35,710 bases of DNA from Rhodococcus sp. AW25M09 (GTDB lineage: Bacteria; Actinomycetota; Actinomycetes; Mycobacteriales; Mycobacteriaceae), in assembly GCF_000333955.1 (NCBI RefSeq), contig NZ_CAPS01000080.1, forward strand, positions 1-35,710, in the 5' to 3' direction. A model generated the notes under the pieces. It had not been told where the DNA came from. It made no database searches and saw only the letters and a list, made by a program, of their open reading frames with translations. The translations under genes were made by a program, and so were the position numbers. Shown here piece by piece: positions 1 to 8,399 of the stretch; the stretch's first letter is position 1, and each line of letters starts with the position of its first letter.

Positions 1-2061
1 TCGAGCGCGTTCGGCAGCGGACAAAACATCCACGTCACCGATCAGCAGACCGGGATCACCCATGAGTGCGTCGAGAATTCGCACGATGCGGCGACCGAGC
101 TGAGCCATGGTTCCGGCATCGAACAGTTCGGTGGCGTAGTCGAAAACAGCAGTGACCGTGTCGGATTCGTCAACGGTGACGACGAGGTCCATCTCGACTC
201 CGTCGTGCGGCAAGCCGGCGGCACCGAATCGAAGCGCTACTTGCGCCAGCGGGCTGTAGGAGCCCGATCTGGTCAGACCCAGGCCTCGAACGACATCTTC
301 GAACGACACCTCACCATGAGCGAGGGCTGCGTCGAAGTCGGCAGTGGACGCATCGACGAAGTCGGCGAACGACTGCTGTCCGTCCGGGTTGGTCCGCAGA
401 ACTACGGTTTCTCCGTTGCCGGTGGGCACAGCGATCGAGATGTCGTCGGTAGTCGCCAACCGCGAAAGGAGCACGGCCAGAACGGATTCGAATACGACGA
501 ACCGCGTCGTGGACCGTTGCGTCGCCAGCCGCTCGACAGCGGCCCAGGATTCGGAACCGAGGGTGATCTCGTGCGAAGCGCGGACATGACCGATACGTGC
601 GGGACGTGGTCGGTCGCTGGGAAGGTCGAGCAGGTCCGGGGAATCGGCAAGCCGATCGGTCCAGTAGGAGAGTTGAGCAGCGACGCGGCGGCGGCGTTCG
701 CCCTCGCGGGCGCTGTCCGGGTGGACGTCGTTGACAGGGACGTCGGGGCCTGCCGCGATGAACGCGTGCGCCATGTCGACGAAACTGGAGTGATGTGCCG
801 TGAGGTCGTCGTCGTCGTAGCGGTTCGGGTTGGCTCTGAAGTCGACGAAAGTTTTTGCCGGCGAACCGCTCTGGTAGACATTGACCAACAGGTCCTCGAC
901 CGGACCCGACGTCACGATATTGAATTCGCCGACGATCGAACCTAGTTTGATCTGCTGGTGAAACAGCATCATGTTGACCATCGGACCGGCGAGTTGCTTG
1001 TCACTCCCCGAGGCCGCCAGTTCGCGCCGAATGTCTTCGATGCTGAAGCGCTGATGCCGAAGCGCACCCATCAACTCGAGCTGTACCTGCTGCACGAGTT
1101 GGCCGACGGTGGCGTCCTGGGAGACATGAATCGGAATCGGTGCGACGTTGACGAGCATCCCACCGGACCGCCGAAGCAGCGCGGTGGTGCGAGCGGACAC
1201 CGGAATGTTGACCAGCACGTCGTCTCGCCCGGTCATTCGGGAGAGATAGCAGCCGAAGGCGGCGATGAACACAGCGGCAGCGGTGCCGCCTTTGGATGCG
1301 TCCGATCCTTCGAGCGCGGTGACGACGTCCTCGGGCAGAGCAACGGTCCGCAGCTTGCTGGCGGCGATCGTGCGACCGTCCGTGTTCGACAACGATGCAC
1401 CGTCGGCAATGTTCGCGGCGCGGTCGATCCAGTACTTCTTGTCGGCCTCGAAACGCGTCGACGTTCGGTAGTCCTGATCGAGTTCGTACAGTCGGCGAAG
1501 TTCTGCCGCCTTGTTGGGCTCGGGTTCGCTGTGTTCGACGGCAGCGGTGTAAAGCGCCGCCGTGCGATTGACGAGGGTCATGGCACCGTAGCCGTCGAGG
1601 GCGACATGGTGGATCTTGCTGTACCAGAGGTTCCGGTCGTCCTCGATCTGGATGATCCAGCTTTCGATGAGGTTGTCGTTCTCCATGTCGACCGGCTGAA
1701 CGTAGTTGTGGTCGATCCACCGCAGCGCCGAGGCCATCGGATCTTCCTCGTCGCGCAGGTCGAGGTAGTGCACGGATTGATCGATGGAGTGATCGACCAG
1801 CTGAACGGCTTCGCCGTCCACTTCGGCGAGTCGGAGGTAGGCGGACTGGAACTCGTGTCCCGCTTGTGCCGAAGCTTCTTGCAGCACGGCTATGTCGAGG
1901 TTGCCTCGCAGATCCACGTACTGGGCGATGCAGACCGCTACATCGGGCGCGAGTTGCTGGGCGAACCACATGCCCCGTTGCGCGGACGACAGCGGAAAGC
2001 CGTTCTCGAAGCCGGTGCCGGTCGGGGGCGTCTGGGACCCACCGGTAATTGCTGCGCGCAT
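1..2061 (-). CDS. Non-ribosomal peptide synthetase, N-terminal part (partial, runs off left edge)
   Basis: The frame is open from ATG at 2061 to base 1, giving 687 residues without a stop. An in-frame TAG sits directly before the ATG, so this is the true start; AAGGG lies about 8 nt upstream. Residues 17-32 read FPLSSAQRGMWFAQQL, the first motif of condensation (C) domains, and HHVALDG at 151-157 is the HHxxxDG catalytic motif. The first C domain looks complete to about residue 430. A second region (about 455-670) begins QLSYWTDRL and LPSDRPRP and resembles only the C-terminal lobe of another C domain, with no HHxxxDG of its own. It ends with an ERAR-type linker that normally precedes an adenylation domain, so more modules should lie to the left. 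C domains join aminoacyl or acyl units on carrier proteins in the cytosol. A C domain at the very N-terminus suggests that it receives an acyl starter or an upstream peptide. The product cannot be predicted, and no MbtH-like gene is in view. Confidence 0.9.
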   Translation of the reverse strand, partial: MRAAITGGSQTPPTGTGFENGFPLSSAQRGMWFAQQLAPDVAVCIAQYVDLRGNLDIAVLQEASAQAGHEFQSAYLRLAEVDGEAVQLVDHSIDQSVHYLDLRDEEDPMASALRWIDHNYVQPVDMENDNLIESWIIQIEDDRNLWYSKIHHVALDGYGAMTLVNRTAALYTAAVEHSEPEPNKAAELRRLYELDQDYRTSTRFEADKKYWIDRAANIADGASLSNTDGRTIAASKLRTVALPEDVVTALEGSDASKGGTAAAVFIAAFGCYLSRMTGRDDVLVNIPVSARTTALLRRSGGMLVNVAPIPIHVSQDATVGQLVQQVQLELMGALRHQRFSIEDIRRELAASGSDKQLAGPMVNMMLFHQQIKLGSIVGEFNIVTSGPVEDLLVNVYQSGSPAKTFVDFRANPNRYDDDDLTAHHSSFVDMAHAFIAAGPDVPVNDVHPDSAREGERRRRVAAQLSYWTDRLADSPDLLDLPSDRPRPARIGHVRASHEITLGSESWAAVERLATQRSTTRFVVFESVLAVLLSRLATTDDISIAVPTGNGETVVLRTNPDGQQSFADFVDASTADFDAALAHGEVSFEDVVRGLGLTRSGSYSPLAQVALRFGAAGLPHDGVEMDLVVTVDESDTVTAVFDYATELFDAGTMAQLGRRIVRILDALMGDPGLLIGDVDVLSAAERAR

Positions 2062-2734
2062 CTACTTACCCTTCGGCGACACGGTCGTGGCCGCGAAGGC
2101 CGACGTCGGATCCATCGACTCGGAACTCTCGGTCCGATTTCGAGTGTCGAGCCGCGGCGGCTTGTGCGCGCGATTGAGCAATTCTGGATTCCGTTCTGGT
2201 CTGCGTTCGTGTCGGTTCACACACGCTCGATGCTTAGCAGGGCTTTATTGATTCGTCACGCGTGGTCCACCGGATTGAAACGGGGACGCGCCCTGGTTTT
2301 ACCGTACGAACCGAACTACGAGTCCGTCGAATGTACGCGCATCGGTAACTGAACCTACCGTCGTCTGAGACATGAACTTCCCCTCCCCGGCCAGGTATGC
2401 GACCCGGACACAATGTCGGCGTCGATACTTCGATCCCAAACCATTCGTGGACGGCGCTCCACGCTCCGCCATCCATTTGAAGCCACACCCTGAAACCAGC
2501 ATCCAACACATCCAGCGGCTTACAAAGATACAACATTCGCTCGGGTCTTTTGTGCAGTAGTCATAAGAAGCATCGACTGCCGCTTCCACCCTGTTACAGG
2601 AGGGATCATGTGCGCCACTCGGGCGTGCGCTATTCCATCGAACGAATGACACCCCACTCCGTGAAAACCGAACCGAGTCAGAAATTACCGACTCCACGAT
2701 CGAATATAGCGAGAAATACCGACTTCGCGAATGT
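2062..2734. other. Long intergenic stretch upstream of the NRPS gene
   Basis: This 673-bp stretch lies between the lnt stop and the NRPS start, both on the minus strand. Open frames here have atypical composition (many Cys, Trp and Arg) and no family resemblance, apart from one tiny ORF listed separately. The part next to lnt (about 2640-2730) is visibly richer in A/T than the flanking genes and carries an imperfect direct repeat, GAAATTACCGACT near 2681-2693 and GAAATACCGACT near 2713-2724. CCTGTTACAGG at 2590-2600 is a short perfect dyad. A hairpin-forming GC stretch (2084-2104) lies about 25 nt upstream of the NRPS ATG in the transcript. I see no DtxR/IdeR-like iron box, so iron regulation is not supported. 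It probably holds the NRPS promoter and leader. Confidence 0.6.
2299..2373 (-). CDS. Possible 24-residue leader peptide upstream of the NRPS
   Basis: ATG at 2373 opens a 24-codon frame that starts MSQTTVGSVTDAR, ends VVRFVR and stops with TAA at 2299. A very strong Shine-Dalgarno stretch (GGGGAGGGG) ends about 6 nt upstream, better than that of most genes in the window. The stop lies about 240 bp before the NRPS start on the same strand. No run of one amino acid suggests classical attenuation. It could be a leader peptide, a small regulatory protein, or chance. Function unknown. Confidence 0.3.
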   Translation of the reverse strand: MSQTTVGSVTDARTFDGLVVRFVR

Positions 2735-4324
2735 TCAGGCACGCAGGCGTCGTCGCCCTGTCAGTAGAGCGGCACCGAGGCCGACGGCAGCGGCCAGGCA
2801 CAGGACCAGCTCGGATCCGAAGCCGAGCCGCGTGGCGACGGTCAGTGATCGTCGCAGTTCGACACTCGACACCAGCACGTCAGGGGTGAACAGCGGCGTC
2901 TGTTGCAGTATCTCGCCGTCGGGCGACACGATTGCGCTGACACCGCTCGTAGCGGCCACCACGACCGTCCTGCCGTGCTCCACCGCCCGTACTCTGGACA
3001 TCGCGAGTTGCTGGTACGTCATTTCGGTGTCGCCGAAGGTCGCGTTGTTGGTGGGGATCGCGATGAACTCGGCTCCGGCCTCGACCGATTCTTCGAGCGC
3101 GCGGTCGAATGCAACTTCGTAACATGTCGCTATTCCGGCGGCTATTCCGCCGGTATCGACCACACCGTTTCCGCTTCCGGGGACGAAGTACCCTGCCCGG
3201 TCGGCGTATTCCGAGAACAATCGGAAGAAACTTCGGTAGGGCAAGTATTCGCCGAACGGTTGAATTATCTTCTTGTCGTGCCGTTCGCCGGGACCGTCGG
3301 TACCGTTCCACGCAATGACGGAATTCGAGTTCGTGCCATCGGCATTGACCAATACCGTTCCGACGAGTATCGGCGCACCCACGGCTACCGATGCCTGTGT
3401 GATGAGTGTCGCAGCGTCGGCGTTCCTGAGCGGGTCGATATCCGACGCGTTCTCGGGCCACACGACCAGATCCGGGGCCGGTTGCCTGCCTGCCTCGACA
3501 TCGGCGGCCAACACCATGGTCTCCCTGACGTGATTGTCCAGAACCGCTCGGCGCTGTGAGTTGAAATCCAGGCCGAGCCGCGGAACGCTGCCCTGCACGG
3601 CGGCGATGGTCACCGTCCTTTCGCCGTCCTCTGCGCCGTTGGAGTGCAGAGTGGGAAGCAGAGCCAGCGCCACGATCGACGCGGCAGTCGTCGCAGCGAC
3701 GGGACCGACGAACGACCGTATTCCGTCTCGGCGCAAGATCACCAGCAGGAGCGCGGCCAGCCCTGTTCCGGTCGAGGCGACCCCGAAACTGAGCAACGGT
3801 GCACCCCCGATGCTCGCCAACGGCAGCAGCCAGCCGTCGGGTTGTCCGAAGGCCAATCGGCCCCAGGGGAAGCCTCCGAAGGGAACACTCGATCGCAACC
3901 ACTCGGCCAGGCTCCACACCAGCGCCATCGACAGCGGCCACCACGCACTTCGTGCGACGAGCACACCGAGCACGCCGAACAACCCCACGAAGACGGATTC
4001 GGCAGCAGCCAGCGCCAACCAGGGCACCGGCCCCACGTACACCCCGATCCAGGGGAGAAGTGGAACGAAGAATCCGAGGCCTGCGGCATACCCGTAGCCG
4101 AATCCGGCCTTCGACGACACCGACGTTCGCCCGCCGACGCCGGTCAGTACCAGCGCAAGCAGAGCAATGCCCAGCGGTGCGAGGAACCACAGCGTTCGAG
4201 GAGGGAAGCTGGCGAATATCAATGCACCGGCCCCGACCGAGGCGATGGTCGACAGCGCTGCCGTGCGCAGCCTGGTACCGCGTGAGAGTGCCGGTGCTGT
4301 CGTCGAATCGCCCTCACTGCTCAT
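2735..4324 (-). CDS. lnt: Apolipoprotein N-acyltransferase
   Basis: This membrane enzyme moves a fatty acyl chain from phospholipid to the N-terminal cysteine of lipoproteins, the last step of lipoprotein maturation. The 529-residue protein has several hydrophobic segments in its first 220 residues, then a nitrilase-type domain. The expected catalytic triad is visible: Glu291 in VVWPENA, Lys351 in DKKIIQPFGEYLP and Cys401 in ATCYEVAFD. A last hydrophobic segment precedes the basic C-terminus RRRLRA. I chose ATG 4324 because GGCAGG lies 6 nt upstream; an in-frame GTG at 4339 is the alternative. The start overlaps the stop of the upstream amidohydrolase by 11 nt, which suggests translational coupling. 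In mycobacteria this domain is fused to, or sits beside, polyprenol-phosphate mannose synthase (ppm1). No such gene follows here. Confidence 0.93.
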   Translation of the reverse strand: MSSEGDSTTAPALSRGTRLRTAALSTIASVGAGALIFASFPPRTLWFLAPLGIALLALVLTGVGGRTSVSSKAGFGYGYAAGLGFFVPLLPWIGVYVGPVPWLALAAAESVFVGLFGVLGVLVARSAWWPLSMALVWSLAEWLRSSVPFGGFPWGRLAFGQPDGWLLPLASIGGAPLLSFGVASTGTGLAALLLVILRRDGIRSFVGPVAATTAASIVALALLPTLHSNGAEDGERTVTIAAVQGSVPRLGLDFNSQRRAVLDNHVRETMVLAADVEAGRQPAPDLVVWPENASDIDPLRNADAATLITQASVAVGAPILVGTVLVNADGTNSNSVIAWNGTDGPGERHDKKIIQPFGEYLPYRSFFRLFSEYADRAGYFVPGSGNGVVDTGGIAAGIATCYEVAFDRALEESVEAGAEFIAIPTNNATFGDTEMTYQQLAMSRVRAVEHGRTVVVAATSGVSAIVSPDGEILQQTPLFTPDVLVSSVELRRSLTVATRLGFGSELVLCLAAAVGLGAALLTGRRRLRA

Positions 4325-5909
4325 GGATGACCTGCCCACGATGCACGGTCATCGAGCACTGCGGACTCTCGGACGACGCGTCGAGGCTGGGCAGCGGTGA
4401 CACCCCCGCGCGCGGATCGGTCGACCACCGTTGGACGCTGTCCTTGGGCGCCCGTACGACGAGTTCGTCGACGTCCCAGACCGCGAAGGAGGCCGGCGCT
4501 CCCGGCACCAGCGTGCCGGCCAATCCGTCACGGACTCCCCCTGCCCGCCACGCACCGCGGGTCGCGGCCGAGAACGCGGCTCGAGGCGAGACGGCACTTC
4601 CCGGTGTGTGGTGGTTCACGGCGGCTCTCGTCGTCGACCATGGATCGAGGCGAGTCACCGGTGCGTCCGAACCGAAGGCCAGCGATACTCCGGCCGAGGC
4701 CAACCGCGCGAACGGATGGAGGGAGGCGGCGCGTTCGGTCCCGAGCCGCGCTGCGTACAGCCCGTCCGAACCGCCCCACAATGCGTCGAACATCGGTTGC
4801 ACGCTGGCGATCACGCCCCACGAGGCCAAGAGATCGGACTGCTCCGGTGTCACCATGGTCAGATGCTCGAGCCGGTGCCCGCGGGCGGCGACGGCGGGTG
4901 CCCCGAGCTCGGCCACGACTCGTGCGAAGGCGGTGACGGCGGCTGTGACCGCGGCGTCGCCGATGACGTGAAAGCCGGCTTGCACTCCCGCTGTGGTGCA
5001 GGCCGAGATGTGCGCAGTGATCGCGTCGACGTCCTCGTAGGACACTCCCGATCCGGGGCCGTCCGCATAGGGCGAGGACAACCACGCGGTGTGCGATCCC
5101 AGTGACCCGTCGACGAAGATGTCACCGGCCAACCCGTGGGCACCGGTGTGTGCGAGCACCCGGTGCGCCTGCTCGGCCGTGTCGACCAGTTCACCCCAGT
5201 AGCCGCGTACTTCGACTCCGTGCTCGGTTGCCATCAGTTCACGAAAGTCGTCGACGCCCGACACGATCGGACCCGCGCACTCGTGAACGGCCACGATCCC
5301 CTGCGCAGCAGCACGGTCCAGTGCTGCCGATCGGGCCCGGGCTCGAGTGTCGGCGGTGATCATCGACCGAGCCGTCAGCCGCGCGAGGTGATGTGCCGCT
5401 GCGGTGAGCGGAGATTGCGCCGAGAATCCCGAAGTGGCCTCGATGCCCGACGCGGCCGCTCGAAGCGGAGTCGAGACGGCAGCCGAATGCGAATCGACAC
5501 GAGTGAGATACACGGGTCGACCGGAAGCTGCCGCGTCGAGGTCCGCCGTCGTCGGTGAGCGCTGTTCGGGCCACTCGGATTCATCCCAGCCGTGTCCCCA
5601 GACGAGCGAGTCCGAGGAGGAGGACGCGTAGTCGGTGAGCGAGCGCAGGCAGTCGTGGAGAGATCTGCAATGGGACAGGTCCAATCCGATCATCGACAGC
5701 CCCAGATCGGTGACGTGCACGTGCGTGTCCACGAATGCCGGTGCGACGAAGGAACCCGCGAGGTCGGTGATGGGTACTCCGGGATGAAGCGCCCGGCCGG
5801 TGCGATCCTCACCGATCCAACTGACGATTCCATCGGTCACGGCCATGGCGGTGGCATCGGAGGCCATCGGACTGTAGATTCGTCCGCCGCAGAACAATTC
5901 GGTGGTCAC
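4314..5909 (-). CDS. YtcJ-type metal-dependent amidohydrolase
   Basis: This 531-residue protein belongs to the amidohydrolase superfamily, YtcJ/AepA-like branch, whose members hydrolyse amide or ester bonds of mostly unknown substrates. Metal-binding His63 and His65 lie in FVDTHVHV. The family signature VDGSLGSHTAWL, a later HVIGDAAV, RLEHLTMV and the aspartate motif FGSDAPVTRLDPW all appear in the expected order. The N-terminal (MTTELFCGGRIYSP) and C-terminal segments form the usual small beta-sandwich. The start is GTG at 5909, 17 nt after the fxsA stop, with no convincing Shine-Dalgarno. It lies between fxsA and lnt on the same strand, so it is probably co-transcribed with them, but nothing in the sequence links it chemically to lipoproteins. 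The substrate is unknown. Confidence 0.88.
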   Translation of the reverse strand: MTTELFCGGRIYSPMASDATAMAVTDGIVSWIGEDRTGRALHPGVPITDLAGSFVAPAFVDTHVHVTDLGLSMIGLDLSHCRSLHDCLRSLTDYASSSSDSLVWGHGWDESEWPEQRSPTTADLDAAASGRPVYLTRVDSHSAAVSTPLRAAASGIEATSGFSAQSPLTAAAHHLARLTARSMITADTRARARSAALDRAAAQGIVAVHECAGPIVSGVDDFRELMATEHGVEVRGYWGELVDTAEQAHRVLAHTGAHGLAGDIFVDGSLGSHTAWLSSPYADGPGSGVSYEDVDAITAHISACTTAGVQAGFHVIGDAAVTAAVTAFARVVAELGAPAVAARGHRLEHLTMVTPEQSDLLASWGVIASVQPMFDALWGGSDGLYAARLGTERAASLHPFARLASAGVSLAFGSDAPVTRLDPWSTTRAAVNHHTPGSAVSPRAAFSAATRGAWRAGGVRDGLAGTLVPGAPASFAVWDVDELVVRAPKDSVQRWSTDPRAGVSPLPSLDASSESPQCSMTVHRGQVIHEQ

Positions 5910-5926
5910 GAACGACCAGTGTGCCC

Positions 5927-6463
5927 CTACCGGTGCGGCTTCCGGAAATCCCCGCTCACGTGATCGAACCGATCGGCTTCGATCACCTGGCCTTCGAGAA
6001 TCGGTACGGAACGGGACGTGTTCGGGACGCTACCGCTGCCGTCGGCTCGATCGTCGACGACCTCGCCGTCGATGACGGTGGGGCGCATGCGGCGTGTCGC
6101 GGTCGCAACCTGCGGCAGCCAGCGTGCCGCCGCCCACATCACGGCCGGGCGCAGCAGCCACCGGGTCGGCGGGATCAACAGCAGCAACCCGATCACGGTG
6201 GTCACCAAACCCGGTACGAACATCGCGACCGAGCCTGCGGCGAACAGAGCACCGTCGGCCACCGCGCCGCCGGCCGGTCGCTCGCCCCGCGAAGCACTTC
6301 GCAGGCCGTCCAGAACGCGTCTACCTTGCGAGCGCACCAGCAGTGATCCGATCAGGGATCCGCCGATCAGCAGCACCACGGTCCACAACACACCGAGAGC
6401 GCTTCCCACGGCGACCAGTGCCGCGACCTCGATCACGACATAAAGTACGAACAGAGCAAGCAT
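5927..6463 (-). CDS. fxsA: FxsA family inner-membrane protein
   Basis: This is a 178-residue integral membrane protein of the FxsA family, named after the E. coli protein that relieves F exclusion of phage T7. Hydrophobic segments cover about residues 1-42 (starting MLALFVLYVVIEVAAL), and further ones lie at about 75-110, with the characteristic PGLVTTVIGLLLLIPPTR stretch. The C-terminal 60 residues are polar, charged and probably cytosolic. ATG 6463 is preceded by GAAAGGA at 6 nt spacing. It is the first gene of the apparent fxsA-amidohydrolase-lnt operon. M. tuberculosis also keeps an fxsA gene (Rv2053c, from memory) close to its lnt/ppm1 gene. Its role in actinobacteria is not known. Confidence 0.88.
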   Translation of the reverse strand: MLALFVLYVVIEVAALVAVGSALGVLWTVVLLIGGSLIGSLLVRSQGRRVLDGLRSASRGERPAGGAVADGALFAAGSVAMFVPGLVTTVIGLLLLIPPTRWLLRPAVMWAAARWLPQVATATRRMRPTVIDGEVVDDRADGSGSVPNTSRSVPILEGQVIEADRFDHVSGDFRKPHR

Positions 6464-6502
6464 GACGGTCCTTTCTTCGCTTCACCGGTACAACGCTCGG
6501 GG

Positions 6503-6522
6503 CTTCGGAATTGCTCCCGAAG
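6503..6522 (-). terminator. Weak hairpin between the response regulator and fxsA
   Basis: A 6-bp perfect inverted repeat, CTTCGG and CCGAAG with an 8-nt loop, lies in the 82-bp gap after the response-regulator stop and before fxsA. No U-tract follows, so it is at most a weak or factor-assisted terminator. Confidence 0.3.
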
Positions 6523-6545
6523 TGCCCTGTTTGCCGGGAAATTCT

Positions 6546-7202
6546 CTAAGAACCGGGTCGTACGAGGCCGGTCTCGTACGCCAGCACAACAGCCTGTACT
6601 CGGTCGCGCACGTTCAGCTTGGTCAGAATCCGTCCGACGTGTGTCTTGACGGTCGCCTCGGACAAATGCAGCACGGACGCGATCTCGGCGTTGGACATGC
6701 CGGTAGCCAAGTGCATCAGCACCTCCCGTTCACGTCCGGTGAGTGTGTCGAGAACCGACGCATCGGTGGTCGAGACGGTATGAGCGACGAAACGCGAGAG
6801 CAGCCGCTTGGTGACCTTCGGTGAGACGACGGCATCACCTGCGGCCACACTACGAATAGCGGAGACCAAGTCCTCGGGTGGAGTGTCCTTGAGCAGAAAT
6901 CCGCTGGCACCTGCGCGAAGTGCGCCGAGGACGTGCTCGTCGAGATCGAAGGTCGTCATCACCAGAACTCGCGCGTCGGAGCCGGATTCGGTGATGGTGC
7001 GAGTGGCCGTCACGCCGTCGACGCCGGGCATGCGGACGTCCATCAGCACCACGTCCGGTGCCAGCCTGGCCACGGCCTCGATGGCCCCGGCACCGTCGGA
7101 CGCCTCCCCCACCACCTCGATGTCGTCCTGGGCCTCGAGCACCATGTTCAATCCCATGCGCATGAGTTCCTGGTCGTCCACGACGACAACGGTGATCAGC
7201 AC
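6546..7202 (-). CDS. NarL/LuxR-family two-component response regulator
   Basis: This 218-residue DNA-binding response regulator has an N-terminal receiver domain (about 1-120) with acidic residues Asp9/Asp10 and phospho-acceptor Asp55 in VVLMDVRMPG. The switch Thr (VLVMTTF) and Lys (FLLKDTPPEDL) are present. The C-terminal LuxR-type helix-turn-helix (about 150-210) reads LTGREREVLMHLATGMSNAEIA, then LSEATVKTHVGRIL. The start is GTG at 7202, 16 nt after the stop of the histidine kinase gene on the same strand, so the two form one operon and one signalling pair. The target promoters and stimulus are not evident. It is a close relative of the many NarL-type regulators paired with short actinobacterial kinases, so no specific gene name is justified. 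Confidence 0.93.
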   Translation of the reverse strand: MLITVVVVDDQELMRMGLNMVLEAQDDIEVVGEASDGAGAIEAVARLAPDVVLMDVRMPGVDGVTATRTITESGSDARVLVMTTFDLDEHVLGALRAGASGFLLKDTPPEDLVSAIRSVAAGDAVVSPKVTKRLLSRFVAHTVSTTDASVLDTLTGREREVLMHLATGMSNAEIASVLHLSEATVKTHVGRILTKLNVRDRVQAVVLAYETGLVRPGS

Positions 7203-7218
7203 CGACCCAACCTAACCC

Positions 7219-8382
7219 TCACTCGATCGGCAGAGTTGCCCGCACGAGCCAATTGCCGTGTCGGGTACGACCCGCATGCAGCGTGCCGTGCAGCACGGCC
7301 ACTCGCTCACGCATCCCGAGCAGTCCGTGACCGCCGCCCTCTGCCGACGTCGGTGCTGCCGCGCCGGTGCCGTTGTCGGATATCTCGACCGTGACCGTCT
7401 GTTCTTCGCGGACCACTTTGACGACGGCGCGGGGAGCGTGTCCGGCATGGCGGAGAACGTTGGTCAGGGACTCCTGGACCAACCGGTGCACGCCCAGGCT
7501 GATCGCGGGGCTGATGTCGTCGAGGTTTCCGGTCTGTTCGAGCTCGACGTTCAGTCCAGCGCGGCCCATCATCTCGACGACACGAGCGAGTCCGGCCGTT
7601 CCGTAGAGCGGCATGTCATCAGAATCCGGGGAGGTGCGAAGCAGCGCAACGGTTCGACGCAACTCGGCGAGCGCCAGCCGACCGGTCGTGGAGATGTTGG
7701 CAACGGCCTGCTCCGCGCGTTCCGGATTTCGCCGAATGGCGTACGAGGCTCCGTCGGCCTGAACCACCATGACACTGACACTGTGGGCTATCACATCGTG
7801 CAGCTCACGGGCAATTCGCGTGCGCTCGGCGATCACGGCCTCTTCGGCGCGGCGGTCTCGGTCGTACTCGGCCACGACCAGTCGAGCCTGCGTCGCCTCG
7901 TCGTACGCCCGTCGGGCACCGAGAAACTCCGCCGCGAGCCAAGACAGCGCGTAGAGAAGCGCGCTGAACAACAATGTCGTGACGATCGGCTGGTCGAACA
8001 GCAGCATGGACGCAACGGAATACGCGGCGAGTGCAACGGCATAGACCGCACCCTGAACTCGGCCCTCGTATGCGACCAACGTGTACAGCATGATCGGAAG
8101 ACCGAGCGTTGCCGGGTGACCGTTGAAAGCATCACCCGCCATCGTGCCGGCAATGTCGCACGCGCCCGTGGCCACGAGAGCGAGCGCCGCGATCGACCGA
8201 GGAAGTCGACGCCGCCACGCTATGGGAACCGACAGTACGACCGCGAATACCAGGAACAACGGCCCGTTCAGTCCGTCGACCGAGCTGGCGAAGACCAACA
8301 TTTCGATGACGAACAGTCCCGCTGCCAGAAGGGCATCGGCCACGAAGGGTTGGCCACGTAGCCACAGGCTGAAACGACGCAT
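7219..8382 (-). CDS. Sensor histidine kinase (HisKA_3 type)
   Basis: This 387-residue membrane sensor kinase has several hydrophobic segments between about residues 12 and 155, without a large extracellular domain. The dimerisation/phospho-acceptor motif RTRIARELHDVIAHSVSVM follows, with His195 as the probable phosphorylation site. The C-terminal HATPase domain shows the N-box (LVQESLTNVLRHAG), a DNGTG motif and a glycine-rich lid (GGGHGLLGMRERV). This architecture belongs to the DesK/LiaS-like kinases that pair with NarL-type regulators, here the gene directly downstream. The small sensor part suggests detection of a membrane or intramembrane signal (inference). Its ATG is only 17 bp from the divergent permease start, so the two promoters must overlap coding sequence. 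Confidence 0.93.
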   Translation of the reverse strand: MRRFSLWLRGQPFVADALLAAGLFVIEMLVFASSVDGLNGPLFLVFAVVLSVPIAWRRRLPRSIAALALVATGACDIAGTMAGDAFNGHPATLGLPIMLYTLVAYEGRVQGAVYAVALAAYSVASMLLFDQPIVTTLLFSALLYALSWLAAEFLGARRAYDEATQARLVVAEYDRDRRAEEAVIAERTRIARELHDVIAHSVSVMVVQADGASYAIRRNPERAEQAVANISTTGRLALAELRRTVALLRTSPDSDDMPLYGTAGLARVVEMMGRAGLNVELEQTGNLDDISPAISLGVHRLVQESLTNVLRHAGHAPRAVVKVVREEQTVTVEISDNGTGAAAPTSAEGGGHGLLGMRERVAVLHGTLHAGRTRHGNWLVRATLPIE

Positions 8383-8399
8383 GTGATTGAGTTTGCCGC

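Noticed and set aside
205..2352. Two long plus-strand frames opposite the NRPS.
   Set aside because: Compositionally odd, with no family resemblance, and mirror images of the NRPS frame with its clear C-domain motifs.
2062..2734. An iron-box (DtxR/IdeR) upstream of the NRPS that would point to a siderophore.
   Set aside because: No sequence close to TTAGGTTAGGCTAACCTAA is present, so a siderophore role cannot be argued from regulation.
2299..2742. A 147-codon minus-strand frame in the lnt-NRPS gap.
   Set aside because: Rich in Cys, Trp and Arg, with no domain. Only its last 24 codons have a credible ribosome-binding site, and these are listed separately.
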